This document shows, one piece after another, positions 1-9,892 of a DNA stretch of 64,000 bases (the first letter of the stretch is position 1; each line of letters begins with the position of its first letter). The stretch is from Ophiostoma sp. CBS 140.51. Lineage: Eukaryota; Ascomycota; Sordariomycetes; Ophiostomatales; Ophiostomataceae. Made by a program: the position numbers and the translations under genes. The notes under the pieces were generated by a model. That model was given only the letters and a program-made list of their open reading frames with translations, was not told the origin of the DNA and did not search any database. The DNA is taken from NCBI GenBank assembly GCA_029298735.1, contig JANSLP010000179.1, forward strand, positions 1 through 64,000. Direction: 5' to 3'.

Positions 1-415
1 TAGAACGGTCTGGATCTTCGTGAAAGACATCAATCGCTTCTCCTAGACGAGACTCGAACGCCGGTGTATTTCTTTTCGCCATAGCATTTTTTTCGAGTTG
101 TTTTTTATTTTTTTCGTTCGTTTTTTTGAATTCGGTGGCCCAAACGGTGTCCGGCCCAAATGGTGTCCAGCACCAACTTGTTGGTGCGAGTTTTTCGAGT
201 GACCATAAAAAGTGGGGCGTGGCACGAGTAATAGCTTTTTGGCTGGCATTATTTACTACGCCGTCAGTCGCTAAGCGCAATTTGGCGGCGCGTCAGACCG
301 CGTCAAACATCGTCAACATCGAGCGAACCACAGAACACGACGAAACTGTCAAATTTGTGCAAATTTTACGCAGAAAATCGCATACGACAAGCATATCTAT
401 AAAGCTATATACAAA
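1..415. other. 5' flank of SPC34, no gene seen
   Basis: No supportable coding region. It holds two near-identical 16-base direct repeats (139-154 and 155-170, starting CCCAAA and containing GGTGTCC). They are followed at once by an inverted repeat with 7-base arms CACCAAC/GTTGGTG (171-186). GGCGCGTC near 287-294 is GC-rich but is not a full ACGCGT box. This is probably the SPC34 promoter. Confidence 0.5.
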
Positions 416-1322
416 ATGTCACATCTCATGGTCCATTTGGACCAGATCTCGGTGTCCTGCCAAGGCATCCGCAGTCTACCGTGAGTGACGTTACCGTCGC
501 GTTTGTTGACTCAAGAATGCTGTCGTCTGTTATCATGGAGCCTCATCACTGATATTTTGTCTTCGGCTCGCCAACAGATTTCTTCTACCAAAAGTGTTTA
601 CGAACGCGCTGCTCTACAACGACGACATCACCAGCCTCATCCGCGACACAGAAGCCCACGAGCGAGCACTCTTCTCGGTGCCTGCTCCGCCCCCGGCAGC
701 CAAGGCGACATTGGCTGAGACGGCTGCGGAAGCTGCTTATAAAGCTGGTGAAGCTGATTCTGCGGTGCCATCCTCCAAGCGGCGCCAGACGGTCTTCAAT
801 GTGGCTGCTGGTGAAGTGACGACGGGCCCACCATCGGCTCGGCCAAGCGCAGCCCCCAGACGACAGACGGCTGTAGCAGCGGTGCTTGGTGGTGATCTCC
901 ATGCACAGATTGGCCGGCGGATAGGTGGCGGCAGTGGTGGCGGCGATGTCGATGTCAATATTCTCCTCAAGGGCGCCGAGAAGCTGTGCTCGGTGTACGC
1001 TTTGCCCGGCGCGCTGGAGCGGATCCCGGTGCTGAGGCAGAAGCACGCACAACAAACGAGCACACTCACCTACTACGAGGCCAAGGTGGCCGAACAGGCC
1101 CAGCGACTCGAGGGCATGAACCGCGATCGGCGAGGGGGCGACGAAGACTACGACGACGACATGTCCATGGCGGCGGCAACACCGGCGGCAGCCGACGGGC
1201 CTACAGAGGAAGATCTACGACAGGAAGAAGACGAAATTCGGGAGCTGGAACGCAAGAAAAAAGAGCTTCAGGAGCGGTTGCGCGCTATGGACAAGGATCT
1301 GGGCGGCCTGCTCAACATGTGA
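416..1322 (+). CDS. SPC34: DASH/Dam1 kinetochore complex subunit Spc34
   Basis: Spc34 is one of the ten subunits of the fungal DASH ring, which couples kinetochores to spindle microtubules. Two exons, 416-480 and 578-1322, are joined by a 97-base intron (GTGAGT...CAG) and give 269 residues. The N-terminus starts MSHLMVHLDQISVSCQ and crosses the junction into FLLPKVFTNALLYNDDITSL, the family signature. The start at 416 is chosen because it gives the short leader usual for the family, and the splice keeps the signature in frame. The middle (about 50-120) is Ala/Gly-rich. The last 45 residues are a charged coiled coil (EEDEIRELERKKKELQERL) fitting heterodimer packing with another DASH subunit. 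It converges on the next gene with about 150 bases between stop codons. Identity is confident from the N-terminal motif. Confidence 0.9.
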
Positions 1323-1470
1323 GGCTGGAACGGAGAGAAAAGGAAGATACATGAAGAAGAGAAGGAACGACAAATGGCAAACGACAAAGGACAAACTTCG
1401 TGAACAGCAAACGCCGGTTTCATTCTTTCACCACATCCACCTCAATACCAACCCCACCCTACACGATCTT

Positions 1471-2233
1471 CTACGCGTTCTTCTTGGCGCGAAGGAACTC
1501 GCCGACAAAGGTCTGGACGTCCTGAGCACCACCAACCTCAATGCTGTCGTTGATGATAAAGTGCGGGACGCCGTGGACGCCGCGCTGGAAGGCCTCGCTG
1601 ACCTCGGCATCGACCTCGGCACCGCCCTTGTCACTATTGAGCCAGTCGCGGACCGTGGCAGCGTCAATGCCGCCACGCTCAGCCGCGGCCACAAGATCGT
1701 CGTGCGACGTGATGTCGCCACCCTCCTCAAAGTAGGAGCGGAAAAGGCTGGAGACGACCGAGTCTTGTCTCTCGGTACCCTGGGTCTTGGCGAGCTGTAT
1801 CAGGCGGTGGGCGTCGCGGGTGTTGCCCGTCTTGCCCTCCTGGGTGAAGTTGATGCCCTCGGCCACGCCCATTTGGCGCATGCGGGCGTTGAGGGCGGCG
1901 ACGCGGTCGGCGCCAAACTTTTGCGCCATACGCTCCTTAGTCGGGATACCGGTCTTGGGGGCAGTGGGGTCGAGGTAGAAGGGCAACCAGGAGACGTTGA
2001 AGCGGTCGTCGGCGCCGCCGGGGACGGTCTTTTTGTAGACCTCAATGGCCTTTTCGAGACGCTTCTTGCCGAGGTAGCACTGTTATGTGGTGTTAGCAAT
2101 TTATACACTCTGTTTTGATATACCATACAAGCCGTGCAATAGCTTATTGGATAAGAACAAAGAAAGATATGTGCTAGGTACTTACGAATGGGCAGACAAC
2201 GTCTGAGATGATCTTGATGTTGATGGTCGACAT
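1471..2233 (-). CDS. DsbA/FrnE-family thioredoxin-fold oxidoreductase
   Basis: Two exons on the minus strand, 2186-2233 and 1471-2079, with a 106-base phase-0 intron (GTAAGT...CAG), give 218 residues. The start MSTINIKIISDVVC leads directly into the redox motif C14-P-F-C17 followed by YLGKKR. This is the hallmark of the DsbA-like 2-hydroxychromene-2-carboxylate isomerase/FrnE group. The cis-Pro element of the thioredoxin fold appears as GVHGVPHFIINDSIEVGGAQ near residues 183-202. There is no signal peptide, so a cytosolic protein-thiol or glutathione-dependent role is likely; the substrate cannot be read from sequence. The intron falls exactly between CPF and the second Cys. The family call is strong, the biochemical role open. 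Confidence 0.87.
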
Positions 2234-3294
2234 GATTGCGGTGATATGAGTGTGCTTGGATATGAATTGGAAGCTGATTAATATGCGTAGTAGTGTGGCA
2301 GCGGAGAAATGGAGAAGAGGAAAAGATGCAGGTTGAATTATATCAAGATGTTCACAGAGCTTCCGGTCTCTTTGGCAGGGCTACAGACCACCAAGGCTAC
2401 TTATTTGTTTTAATATGTCTACTAAATATGACGCCACTGCTACTGGTGAAGCGCTAAAGAGGCAAACAAACTCCACCTGTTGCCTCCCGACAGCTTCCAT
2501 TGAGGCACTGGAAAAGCTAAACAGACCCGCGGGGAAGGCAATTCCAAGCCTCATTGGCGGCTGTTCTGGAGGCGGTATTCTCACTAATACAGCTCGAGTC
2601 AAGGTCTCTTTCACCGGAGATTTTTGCTCTGTTCTGCTCGTTTCTCTCTACCACGCTTACCAATCAATCCCGGCGCATGCGGTTTCAACAACACGAAGCA
2701 CACCTACGGTCGGAAAAACAATGAAGTCAGAAAATGCCGCGTATACTTTCGAGTATGGGATTCATAATAATATACGTTCTTGATACTATATACACAATGT
2801 GTTGTTTTGTAAGTCAGGGTTGAGCGGGCTCCTGTTGCACCTTCCTTTGGTGATACGGATGCTTCCGCAGGGTGAGATTCTGCAATTATCTGCGACCGTG
2901 TCTGGGAAGGAGCGGGTGAGATTAGCCAAAGAGGTTGGCCATACAAATAGTTGTATGCATAATCTGCCAGATGACCCGATGCATCTCGTTTCTCTAGCGA
3001 GCCCGATCGATCTCAAGATCGAGCCGAATTCGAGCGAGGTGTGTTTTTATTTCTGCGACTAGCATTTTCAGCTAGAATGTGCAAGCTGCTGTCTCTGAAG
3101 CGGCCAAAACGGAAGTTTGTCACCGATCTCCGGCAGCATTTTTTTTGTCTTTCTGCCCTGATGACGCAGGGTGTGTGCTCTTGTACAACTGGCAGTCGTA
3201 CACGGAAGATCCTGTGCGACGCCTCGTTGGGGTGGACGTTGTTCCGACATCTTGCTATGGGGGAATATAGTTTTGCTCTGTCCTTGATGAACGA
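2234..3294. other. Intergenic spacer between two minus-strand genes
   Basis: About 1.06 kb holding the promoter of the DsbA-like gene and the 3' flank of the RING gene. Short open frames on both strands lack recognisable motifs, splice-consistent extensions or coding-type third-position GC. No tRNA, repeat array or mobile-element remnant was seen. Confidence 0.5.
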
Positions 3295-4491
3295 TCAACT
3301 CGGACCGTAGCGACGGTAAGCTTCTGCAAGACGCAGCCGCGATGCGCCAGACGAGGTGCCAGAAGTTCTGGTACCTCTGCCTTGATGCCGACGTGATGGC
3401 CTCCAGTAGTCACCGCGCATTATTGGTCGCGGAGCTTGTTTGACCTCACCAACCGTCGCCGTTCCTTCGACAGTCTCCTCGTCATCGGCTCCTGGATACC
3501 GTGTCGGCGGGCCATACTGCACATTCCGGTCCCAACTCGCCAGCGTCAAGTAGGGACTCCTCAGAAAGCTGCGCAGCTCGTGCAAAAAGTGCCGTGTGTG
3601 GTCACGCCGGCCGCGGAAGAAGCCTTGCAACAGCTCCTCGGCCTGACCGGCACTGTCCTGGAGGTCGATGCTCTGTAGGATGGCCACAATGTACTCGAGC
3701 AAAAACTCGACATTGTTTGTGCGGCGGGCGGCACGACCACCGGGGCGACTGCCAGAATGGCCCTGGGGCAGTGTCTGGTCGCCCTCCCAAAAAACCTGCA
3801 GCTCCCTTCGTAAAAACGCCCGCGCTCGTGACACGAGGTCCGGGTCCTGTGTAAACAGTTGCGGCGTCAATTCGCGGTAGTAGCGCGAGTGGCGATTCGC
3901 ACCGACATGGCGAGCATACAAGCCAAGGCGGTAGACGCTGCGGCGGCGCTCAAGAGCAGCTTCTGGCGAGGGAGAAGAGGAGGACGAGGAGGAATGAGGA
4001 GATGGAGCGCGGTGTCGAGGTCGTGGTCGAGAGGGAATAGAGGACTGTTGAGAAGTACTAGACGGCGGGTTGTTGATCGACAGCGGCTCAGAGTCTGTCT
4101 TAACATCGCCCTCAGTCTTTTTCAGCACGGGAAACGACTTGGACAGTTCATCGCCGTATTTCACAGTCTCCACGATGGCCTTGCAGAGCGGACAAGACGG
4201 GTTGCGCTGGAGCAGCCAGCTGATGAGACACAAGAAGTCAAAGTGACGATGCCCGCAGGGCTGCGCGACGCAGGGCTCAGTGACGACATCGAGGCAAATG
4301 ACACAACGGTCAGTCGCAGTAGGAGTGGCAGACGTAGAAGCTGGCGCAGAGGGCACATCGATCGGGGATGCAGTCGTGGTGGTCGTCGTCGTTTCGAGAG
4401 GAGTCGTTGGAAGAGAAGCCGGCGCGATAATTGTCGGAGCTGCCGCGCCACGCTCCTTCACGGGCAGCCCACTCTCCGCTTCAGCGTCCAT
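3295..4491 (-). CDS. Topors-like RING-finger E3 ubiquitin ligase
   Basis: Single exon, 398 residues. The N-terminus is a Thr/Ser/Ala-rich disordered leader. A RING follows at about 63-103 (C63-x2-C66, C79-G-H81, C88, C100-PL-C103). Next come a Ser/Pro-rich linker and a C-terminal block (about 180-330) of the form RRRSVYRLGLYARH...RYYRELTPQLF...ARAFLRRELQVFW...HELRSFLRSPY. The RING plus this helical block match the layout of animal TOPORS (topoisomerase-I-binding RING, a ubiquitin/SUMO ligase). By analogy it probably acts in the nucleus. The third metal pair is unusual: CGHRHFDFLC has Asp85 where Cys or His is expected. A long open frame on the opposite strand is a composition shadow. The RING call is firm; the Topors relationship is inferred from remembered family sequence. 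Confidence 0.8.
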   Translation of the reverse strand: MDAEAESGLPVKERGAAAPTIIAPASLPTTPLETTTTTTTASPIDVPSAPASTSATPTATDRCVICLDVVTEPCVAQPCGHRHFDFLCLISWLLQRNPSCPLCKAIVETVKYGDELSKSFPVLKKTEGDVKTDSEPLSINNPPSSTSQQSSIPSRPRPRHRAPSPHSSSSSSSPSPEAALERRRSVYRLGLYARHVGANRHSRYYRELTPQLFTQDPDLVSRARAFLRRELQVFWEGDQTLPQGHSGSRPGGRAARRTNNVEFLLEYIVAILQSIDLQDSAGQAEELLQGFFRGRRDHTRHFLHELRSFLRSPYLTLASWDRNVQYGPPTRYPGADDEETVEGTATVGEVKQAPRPIMRGDYWRPSRRHQGRGTRTSGTSSGASRLRLAEAYRRYGPS

Positions 4492-5066
4492 GGCGTCATA
4501 AAATCGGCAGCCATAGGCGTGTTGTTAGTTGGCAGGCAGTCATTCCGAAGTGTGGTGATGGGAGAAGATGGAAGTGTTGCTGAGAAGTCGTGTGTTGGAC
4601 GGGAAGGCTGCCAGAATCGTTGTCGAGAATGGCTAGAGGCAAATCGGCCGATAGCGCATTCGCGCCTGGCAGGTACGCACGCTACAGGCGCTAATTGGTC
4701 GACAGGCCCAGCAGGTATTTATAGTACACTTAGTACGTATTACGCGTGAGGCACTGGCAATATTACAAGCAAATCTGATCTACGAGACGGCATAAACTAG
4801 AATTGGTTTGAAAATCACACGGTACGGAACATTATTTGTTTTGGGAGTGAGCGGTAATCATCACGCATCATTTGTGTTTTTGATTTTTCTACAACAAAGT
4901 AGAGACCATATCCTAAAAAGCGGGCTATTCATACATAGGTGCACTGTCACTTATATACTTAGCGCAGGCATCCGCGTACCTTCCACATCGAGACGTCCCC
5001 TAATATTTTGTCAACACCAGCATCGACCGAGTTCTTCGCTATTTCTTAGCACCCACAGCAATATGC
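4492..5066. other. Spacer: promoter of the RING gene, 3' flank of the secreted-protein gene
   Basis: This holds the TATA/MCB pair annotated separately at 4716-4747. The rest (4750-5066) is moderately AT-rich without a supportable gene. Confidence 0.5.
4716..4747 (-). promoter_or_regulatory. TATA box and ACGCGT box upstream of the RING gene
   Basis: Read on the minus strand, TATAAATA lies at 4723-4716, about 225 bases before the start codon. A palindromic ACGCGT (4742-4747) sits just upstream of it. ACGCGT is the core of the MluI cell-cycle box bound by MBF in yeasts; function here is inferred. Confidence 0.45.
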
Positions 5067-6443
5067 TTATGAGCACTGAGTGACAGTGACGACGACCGAT
5101 GCGGCAGCGGCGGCGGCAGTAGCAGCGCTGCCAGCGGCAGCAGTAACACCGCTGCCGACGCCCAGAGCGTTGTTGAAGGCATCGGCGGCAGCCTGGTCCT
5201 GGGTAGTGGCGACAGCAGCAGCGGAAGCAGCCGTGCACGAGGCCTGAACGTCAGCGGCAGCGTTGCAGGGGGAGCCGAGGCGCTGGCAGATGAAACCGGC
5301 AATGACGGCAATGTTCAGGGCGGAGCCGTGGTTGTAGTCGGTCTGGTCCTCAGCGATGAAAGCATCGGTGTTGCGGCCGTCGAGACCAGACTCGAAGAGG
5401 ATGGTGGGGGCACCGCACGAGCCAAAGTCGAGGGCAGCACGGCGCTGGGGGCGCGAGCGGCGGAGGGGGGACTGGCGCTTGCTGACGAGAGCACTAGCCT
5501 CAGCGGCAGCGACGGTCGAAACGACAGTGCTGCAAGATGAGCCAGTAGCAGCAGCGGCAACGGCACCACCACCAGCGCTGGCAGTCACGGTGACAATGGC
5601 AGTGCGGGTAGTGCCGACACAGGCAGCATCCGAGGAAGCGGCATCAGCAGCGGCAGCTGTAGTGGCAGCGGCGGCGGTAGCAACAGCAGCGTCTGTGGCG
5701 CCGGTAGCGACAGCCAGACCGGCCAGGTCGATGTCGGTGGCGCTAATCACACCAGTACCAGTGATGGTGGGCGTGATACCGGCAACAGCAGCGCTGATCT
5801 CGGCCTCGCTGGCATCCAGAACCAGCAGGTTCTGCGAGAAGATACAGCCGGGCTCGTCGTCCTCCGTGTCACAAGTGTTGCCAGCGGCAGTCGGGTCGCC
5901 CAGAGTGCCGGGAGCAAACGTGCCACTCTCGAGAGCCAGCAGCGGGTCAGCGCCAATTCCGGCAAGCTGCTTGGCCAGGGCAAGGGTGATGCCCTTGTTG
6001 ACCGAGGCAGCGTTGGCGCTGGCAGGGTCCTGGTGCTGCGAGACAGCAGCAATCTCAGGGTTGACGGCCGTCTCGTTGCAGATGACACTGGCAGTGCCGA
6101 CAGCGCCCGTGTTGCGCTCAATGGCGCGGTACAGCAGGGCACCAGCCATGCCGGGGATGTCGCCCGCGGCCTTGGCGTTGGTGAAGGCCTGGTCAGCCGT
6201 GGCCTGCTGCAGACAGTCAAGGTTGGTGATGGAACCAGCACCGGCAGCAGCTGCAGCGTTACCCAGAAGACCAAAAACAGGGTCCTGGATGTTGTCCGGG
6301 TTGCTGGCGGCAAGCGAGGTGCGCACAAGGTCGAGGAAGCGGTTGTGCGAGTGCTCCTGGGGCACCTCACGGAGGCGGAGAACCTCACGCTCGGCGGAAG
6401 CCAGGCCGAGGCCGGCGACAAGGACAGCAGCAGAGTACTTCAT
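5067..6443 (-). CDS. Secreted Ala-rich protein, possible Kex2-processed proprotein
   Basis: Single exon, 458 residues from the ATG at 6443. The longer open frame upstream is ignored because MKYSAAVLVAGLGLASA is a clean signal peptide with cleavage near residue 17. Residues 25-245 form a conserved-looking Cys-containing domain (HNRFLDLVRTSLA, ICNETAVNPEIAAVSQHQDP). Residues 245-320 are an Ala/Thr-rich, low-complexity linker. Dibasic KR (322-323) and RR (334-335) precede a second block, DFGSCGAPTILFESGLDGR...NHGSALNIAVIAGFICQRL (339-390), then an Ala-rich tail. I recognise the C-terminal block as recurring in secreted proteins of filamentous ascomycetes but know no function for it. The upstream coding strand is pyrimidine-rich (6590-6770), typical of well-expressed fungal genes. 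Confidence 0.8.
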   Translation of the reverse strand: MKYSAAVLVAGLGLASAEREVLRLREVPQEHSHNRFLDLVRTSLAASNPDNIQDPVFGLLGNAAAAAGAGSITNLDCLQQATADQAFTNAKAAGDIPGMAGALLYRAIERNTGAVGTASVICNETAVNPEIAAVSQHQDPASANAASVNKGITLALAKQLAGIGADPLLALESGTFAPGTLGDPTAAGNTCDTEDDEPGCIFSQNLLVLDASEAEISAAVAGITPTITGTGVISATDIDLAGLAVATGATDAAVATAAAATTAAAADAASSDAACVGTTRTAIVTVTASAGGGAVAAAATGSSCSTVVSTVAAAEASALVSKRQSPLRRSRPQRRAALDFGSCGAPTILFESGLDGRNTDAFIAEDQTDYNHGSALNIAVIAGFICQRLGSPCNAAADVQASCTAASAAAVATTQDQAAADAFNNALGVGSGVTAAAGSAATAAAAAASVVVTVTQCS

Positions 6444-9400
6444 TTTGATGGTAGAGAGAAGCTTGAAGATACAAGTTGTATGTATGAAAAGAGATATGAA
6501 AATGTGGTGAGAGCGAGCTCGGGGGGGCGTCAAGGAACGAAGTGAAGTAGTTGAAAAAGAGGACCGGCCGGGAGTTGTTTTTTGCAAAGATGGGTTTCAG
6601 AAGGAGTGAAAAAGAAAGAAAACGGTTCGCAGAACCTGTTGAAAAAAAGAAAGAACAGAGAAAGACTGAAGTTGGACACGAGTGAAAAGATTGTGAGCGT
6701 GATGAAGAAGAAAAAAAAGGAAAGAAGAAGAAAAGAGACGAGATGAAAACAAGAGGGAGATCGCGACTTAAGTAGATCTCGTCGGAGCGTCGGAGTGTCT
6801 GTCCATCACCAAACACGTCTTGGCGGAACAACGACAGCTGAGAGACAGGCGACGTCGTCTGAACAATCAACCGGCCAGGCTCAGGCAGGCAAAGAGGCAA
6901 GGCATCTCAGGGCAAGGCTCGTCAACCAGGGTTTCGTCTTTCCTGTCTCCTGGTCTCCTGGTCTCCATCCTGGCCTCAATCCTGGGTCGCTAGAAACGGA
7001 TCAGAAGGGGGCCGTCTTGAGTGTCAGAGCCTCAGATCATCCTCACATCTCGCAAGGCCGGGCTTGCCCATCATCGTCACCGTCAATGCGGGCCCTGTTT
7101 CCGGGCGCTGTCAACATCGGATGTTCTGGAGGGATGGGGCACACTCTGTACCTGTGGATGCTATGTGTGGGTTGTGTGAAGTGAGAGTCGTGCTGGCGTC
7201 TGCTCGGAAATGCGTTGAATGCTGGGCTTTCCACAAGGAAAGAACGTCAGGAAGCGCCTGACAGATGTGTGAAACCTGACGACGTCGACCTCTTTCCCCC
7301 AAAATTGCATCGCTTAGAAGTCCTGACGCACCTCCTCGACTTGCAACACATGCGGTGCTCCAGACTGTCGGACCCTCCCAGGTGCTAATCTGTATTTGGC
7401 GAGCAAATGTAACGCTGTCAACTTTCAGTGCATTAAGGCTCGTGGCTACCATACAAAATAAAAAATAAAGAAAATACCGATAAGGGGTCGCGACAATCGA
7501 GACGTTCCAAGTACCCTGGTTTCGTGAGGAAAGAGCGACCCAGACCCAAAAGTGACCAGGGTTGGAAACCCCGTTGCCTGCGGAGCCTTCCGTTGCTGAA
7601 GAAGTGTCGAAGAAAGGGAAGGCACGTTCTTGCATTTCCATATGCTGCAGACCCTCTCAATTGCAACGGACTCCTTTCTCTTGTTACTTTTTGCTCCTCT
7701 TTCACTTCCTTTCTCTCCTGTTCTCCATATTCTCTCCCTTCGCTTCGCTTTCCATCTTACTTTCCCATGTCGGCCGGCACCTATTCTAGAGTAAAATCGA
7801 TGACAGCTGAACCGTGCCCGACTGTCTATTGGTGGTTTTATTCTTCTATTCTTCTCTTTATTTCCTTTTTTCTTTTTGTTCCTTCGTGTTTCTTTATTAA
7901 GATCTAGGTTTGCTTCTATTACTGCCACTTCTTTCCACTTACTTGCTAGGTTGTGGTTTGGCGATGGTGCCGCCTTCATCGTGTCAGATGCCAATGCCAC
8001 TCCGCTCCAGAGGCTCACTGGCAAATGCGATTCGCTGCAGAACTACCTTTTCTCTTGACGTATCCTCTCAACTCTCCTCCATCCAAACACTTCATCATGC
8101 CCATCAGCGCATAACAACCCCCTGACGTTCGTTCCTCGGGTTTGAGATGCGCGGACGGATTTTCGGATCGCCAATGCTCCTTATCAGGCGGCGGTCTGTT
8201 CCAACCAGGTTGCCGTCACCAAAAAGGCAGCAAAAAGGCAGTCAAGCACAAATTTGCGCTCATCTCGAGTCAAAGTTCTTGTATTTGCCCCCTCGTCGAT
8301 TACGTCGCCTGCTCCCAGCCTCAAGATCGGCCGATGCATACCAGACGACAGCCGTCTCTGGATGACGCGATGAGTGGCCATGAACACGACGCATCGTATG
8401 AACTCGTGGTTGATGTGCGCTGGGTTGCTGTGGATATTTTGTAGAGCAGTCTGTGTCTATCTGGTCTCCTTGGTTGATGCTCGACTTCGCCCCGAGATCG
8501 CCGTGAGCAAAAGCTTGGCATAGATGTGCTGTGTACGACGTGCACCACGGATCATAACGACAGCGGCATAAATCGCAGCGAGGCTATTCACGTGGCCAGA
8601 AGTCACTCTTCCACGGTCGAGATGCCCATCATCAACGCCCATCACTGATGCTCGTTGTTGTTTAAAACATGCCAACGCCTCGCCACGGCTGGCTCGCCGA
8701 CCCTGTGATTTCCTTCGACCTCACTCTGGTCAAGTGTGTCTTGTTGTTCTTAGTTATGCCCAGGAGTATCTGTTAGTCTTGTTTGTGCTGTTTATATCCC
8801 GATCTTCATTATTATAGCCGCATAATCTGGACATTTACATGAGCCATCTTGAATACTTTCCCAGCATCCATATCCAACAAACGACACCCGACTGAAAGCT
8901 GGTCAAGGTCACTCACGGCTCTTCAGGTGGTCGCGATATTGATCTCAGTAGTGAGGCTATGAAAACGACTCGGTCTTCGAGCCACTGCATCATCGCACCT
9001 CAACACGCCCATCTTTCTCTATAGATATTATCGTATATGCACCCGTGTTCTCGCTCCTTTCCTGTCTTTTCTCGCGATAAAAAAATATGATAGCACTATA
9101 AAAGCTCAGTTATCGGAAACTCCAAAAAATGAAGTCTGGAGGCATCTTGAGACTTTCTCGTCTTATAAGCAGCCCACTTGGGCCATAAACCTGTGTGTTG
9201 ATGTACGATGCTTCCCAAACCCGTTGCCTCCTATATCGATGTGCTCGAATAACATACCACTTTTGCCAAATCTCCCATCTTTTCAGGAGCCTTCGTAGTT
9301 ATTTTGTGTGTCTTTGGAAGAGACTGTAAGGGGTGGGAGAAAGTCAGTATGGAGAGAAAATCTCAAAAATCAAATCCCTTCAGAAGGCAAGGGCGGTCTT

Positions 9401-9892
9401 GGAGCATCACGATGTCAAAGTGATAAACATGCCCAAATGCCGATCTTTAGGGCATGAATCGGTGACAGCCGCCCTTGTGTTGGCGCTAATTGCAAGCCAC
9501 CTTTTAGTGGCCGAGGACTGTCGACCTGGCTGGTCCATTCGTTTGATTTGGGCAGCCCGGTTACAGTGGGGTTAGCTTACCGCGCCAGGGCCGCAACCGC
9601 CTAGAAATCGCCTGCCAGTTTTGTCCAAGACGCGCATCGAACACCCAAAAAACGCGTGCCCCATACCAGGAAAAGTCGCGTCACAACAGTGTGCCGCCGC
9701 TCTTCACGCGTTAATTGTCGAAGGTTCCTTCCTCGACAACGATGTCCAAGCTGCAACTCCCAATTCTGCAATTCTGCACCAATTTTGCAGCCAGCAAAGC
9801 AAGCATCTTTTCTCTATTTTTCAAACACACTTACGCCAAATCAAGTCTCTTAATTTCACGACAACCACGTATCACGCTTCTTCCACCTCACC
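6444..9892. other. 3.4 kb divergent spacer between the secreted-protein gene and SLD2
   Basis: From 6480 to 6770 the DNA is purine-rich on the plus strand, i.e. a pyrimidine-rich leader for the minus-strand gene. From 6840 to 6980 it is dense in CAGG/CCTG words, including a near-perfect TCTCCTGG duplication around 6945-6965. From 7670 to 7920 it is pyrimidine-rich on the plus strand. From 8700 to 9330 it is AT-rich. Open frames here (for example the 192-codon minus-strand frame over 7446-8024) show no recognisable domain and no coding-type codon bias. I call no gene. Confidence 0.5.
9652..9711. promoter_or_regulatory. Two ACGCGT (MCB-type) boxes upstream of SLD2
   Basis: ACGCGT occurs at 9652-9657 and 9706-9711, about 240 and 190 bases before the SLD2 start codon. 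This hexamer is the MBF-binding element of G1/S genes in yeasts. The pairing with a replication-initiation gene supports cell-cycle control, which is inferred rather than shown. Confidence 0.6.

Noticed and set aside
40..75. tRNA-like B-box (GTTCGAGTC on the minus strand)
   Set aside because: Flanks cannot form a T-arm stem, no A-box or acceptor stem is present, and upstream sequence is T-rich.
3859..4749. 296-codon plus-strand open frame
   Set aside because: Antisense to the RING gene; it exists because of GC-rich third positions, has Arg/Gly/Ser composition and no domain.
5356..6510. 384-codon plus-strand open frame
   Set aside because: Antisense shadow of the Ala-rich secreted protein gene (Ala codons read in reverse); no start context or homology seen.
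6444..6587. Longer start for the secreted protein
   Set aside because: It would bury the clear signal peptide behind 48 low-complexity residues.
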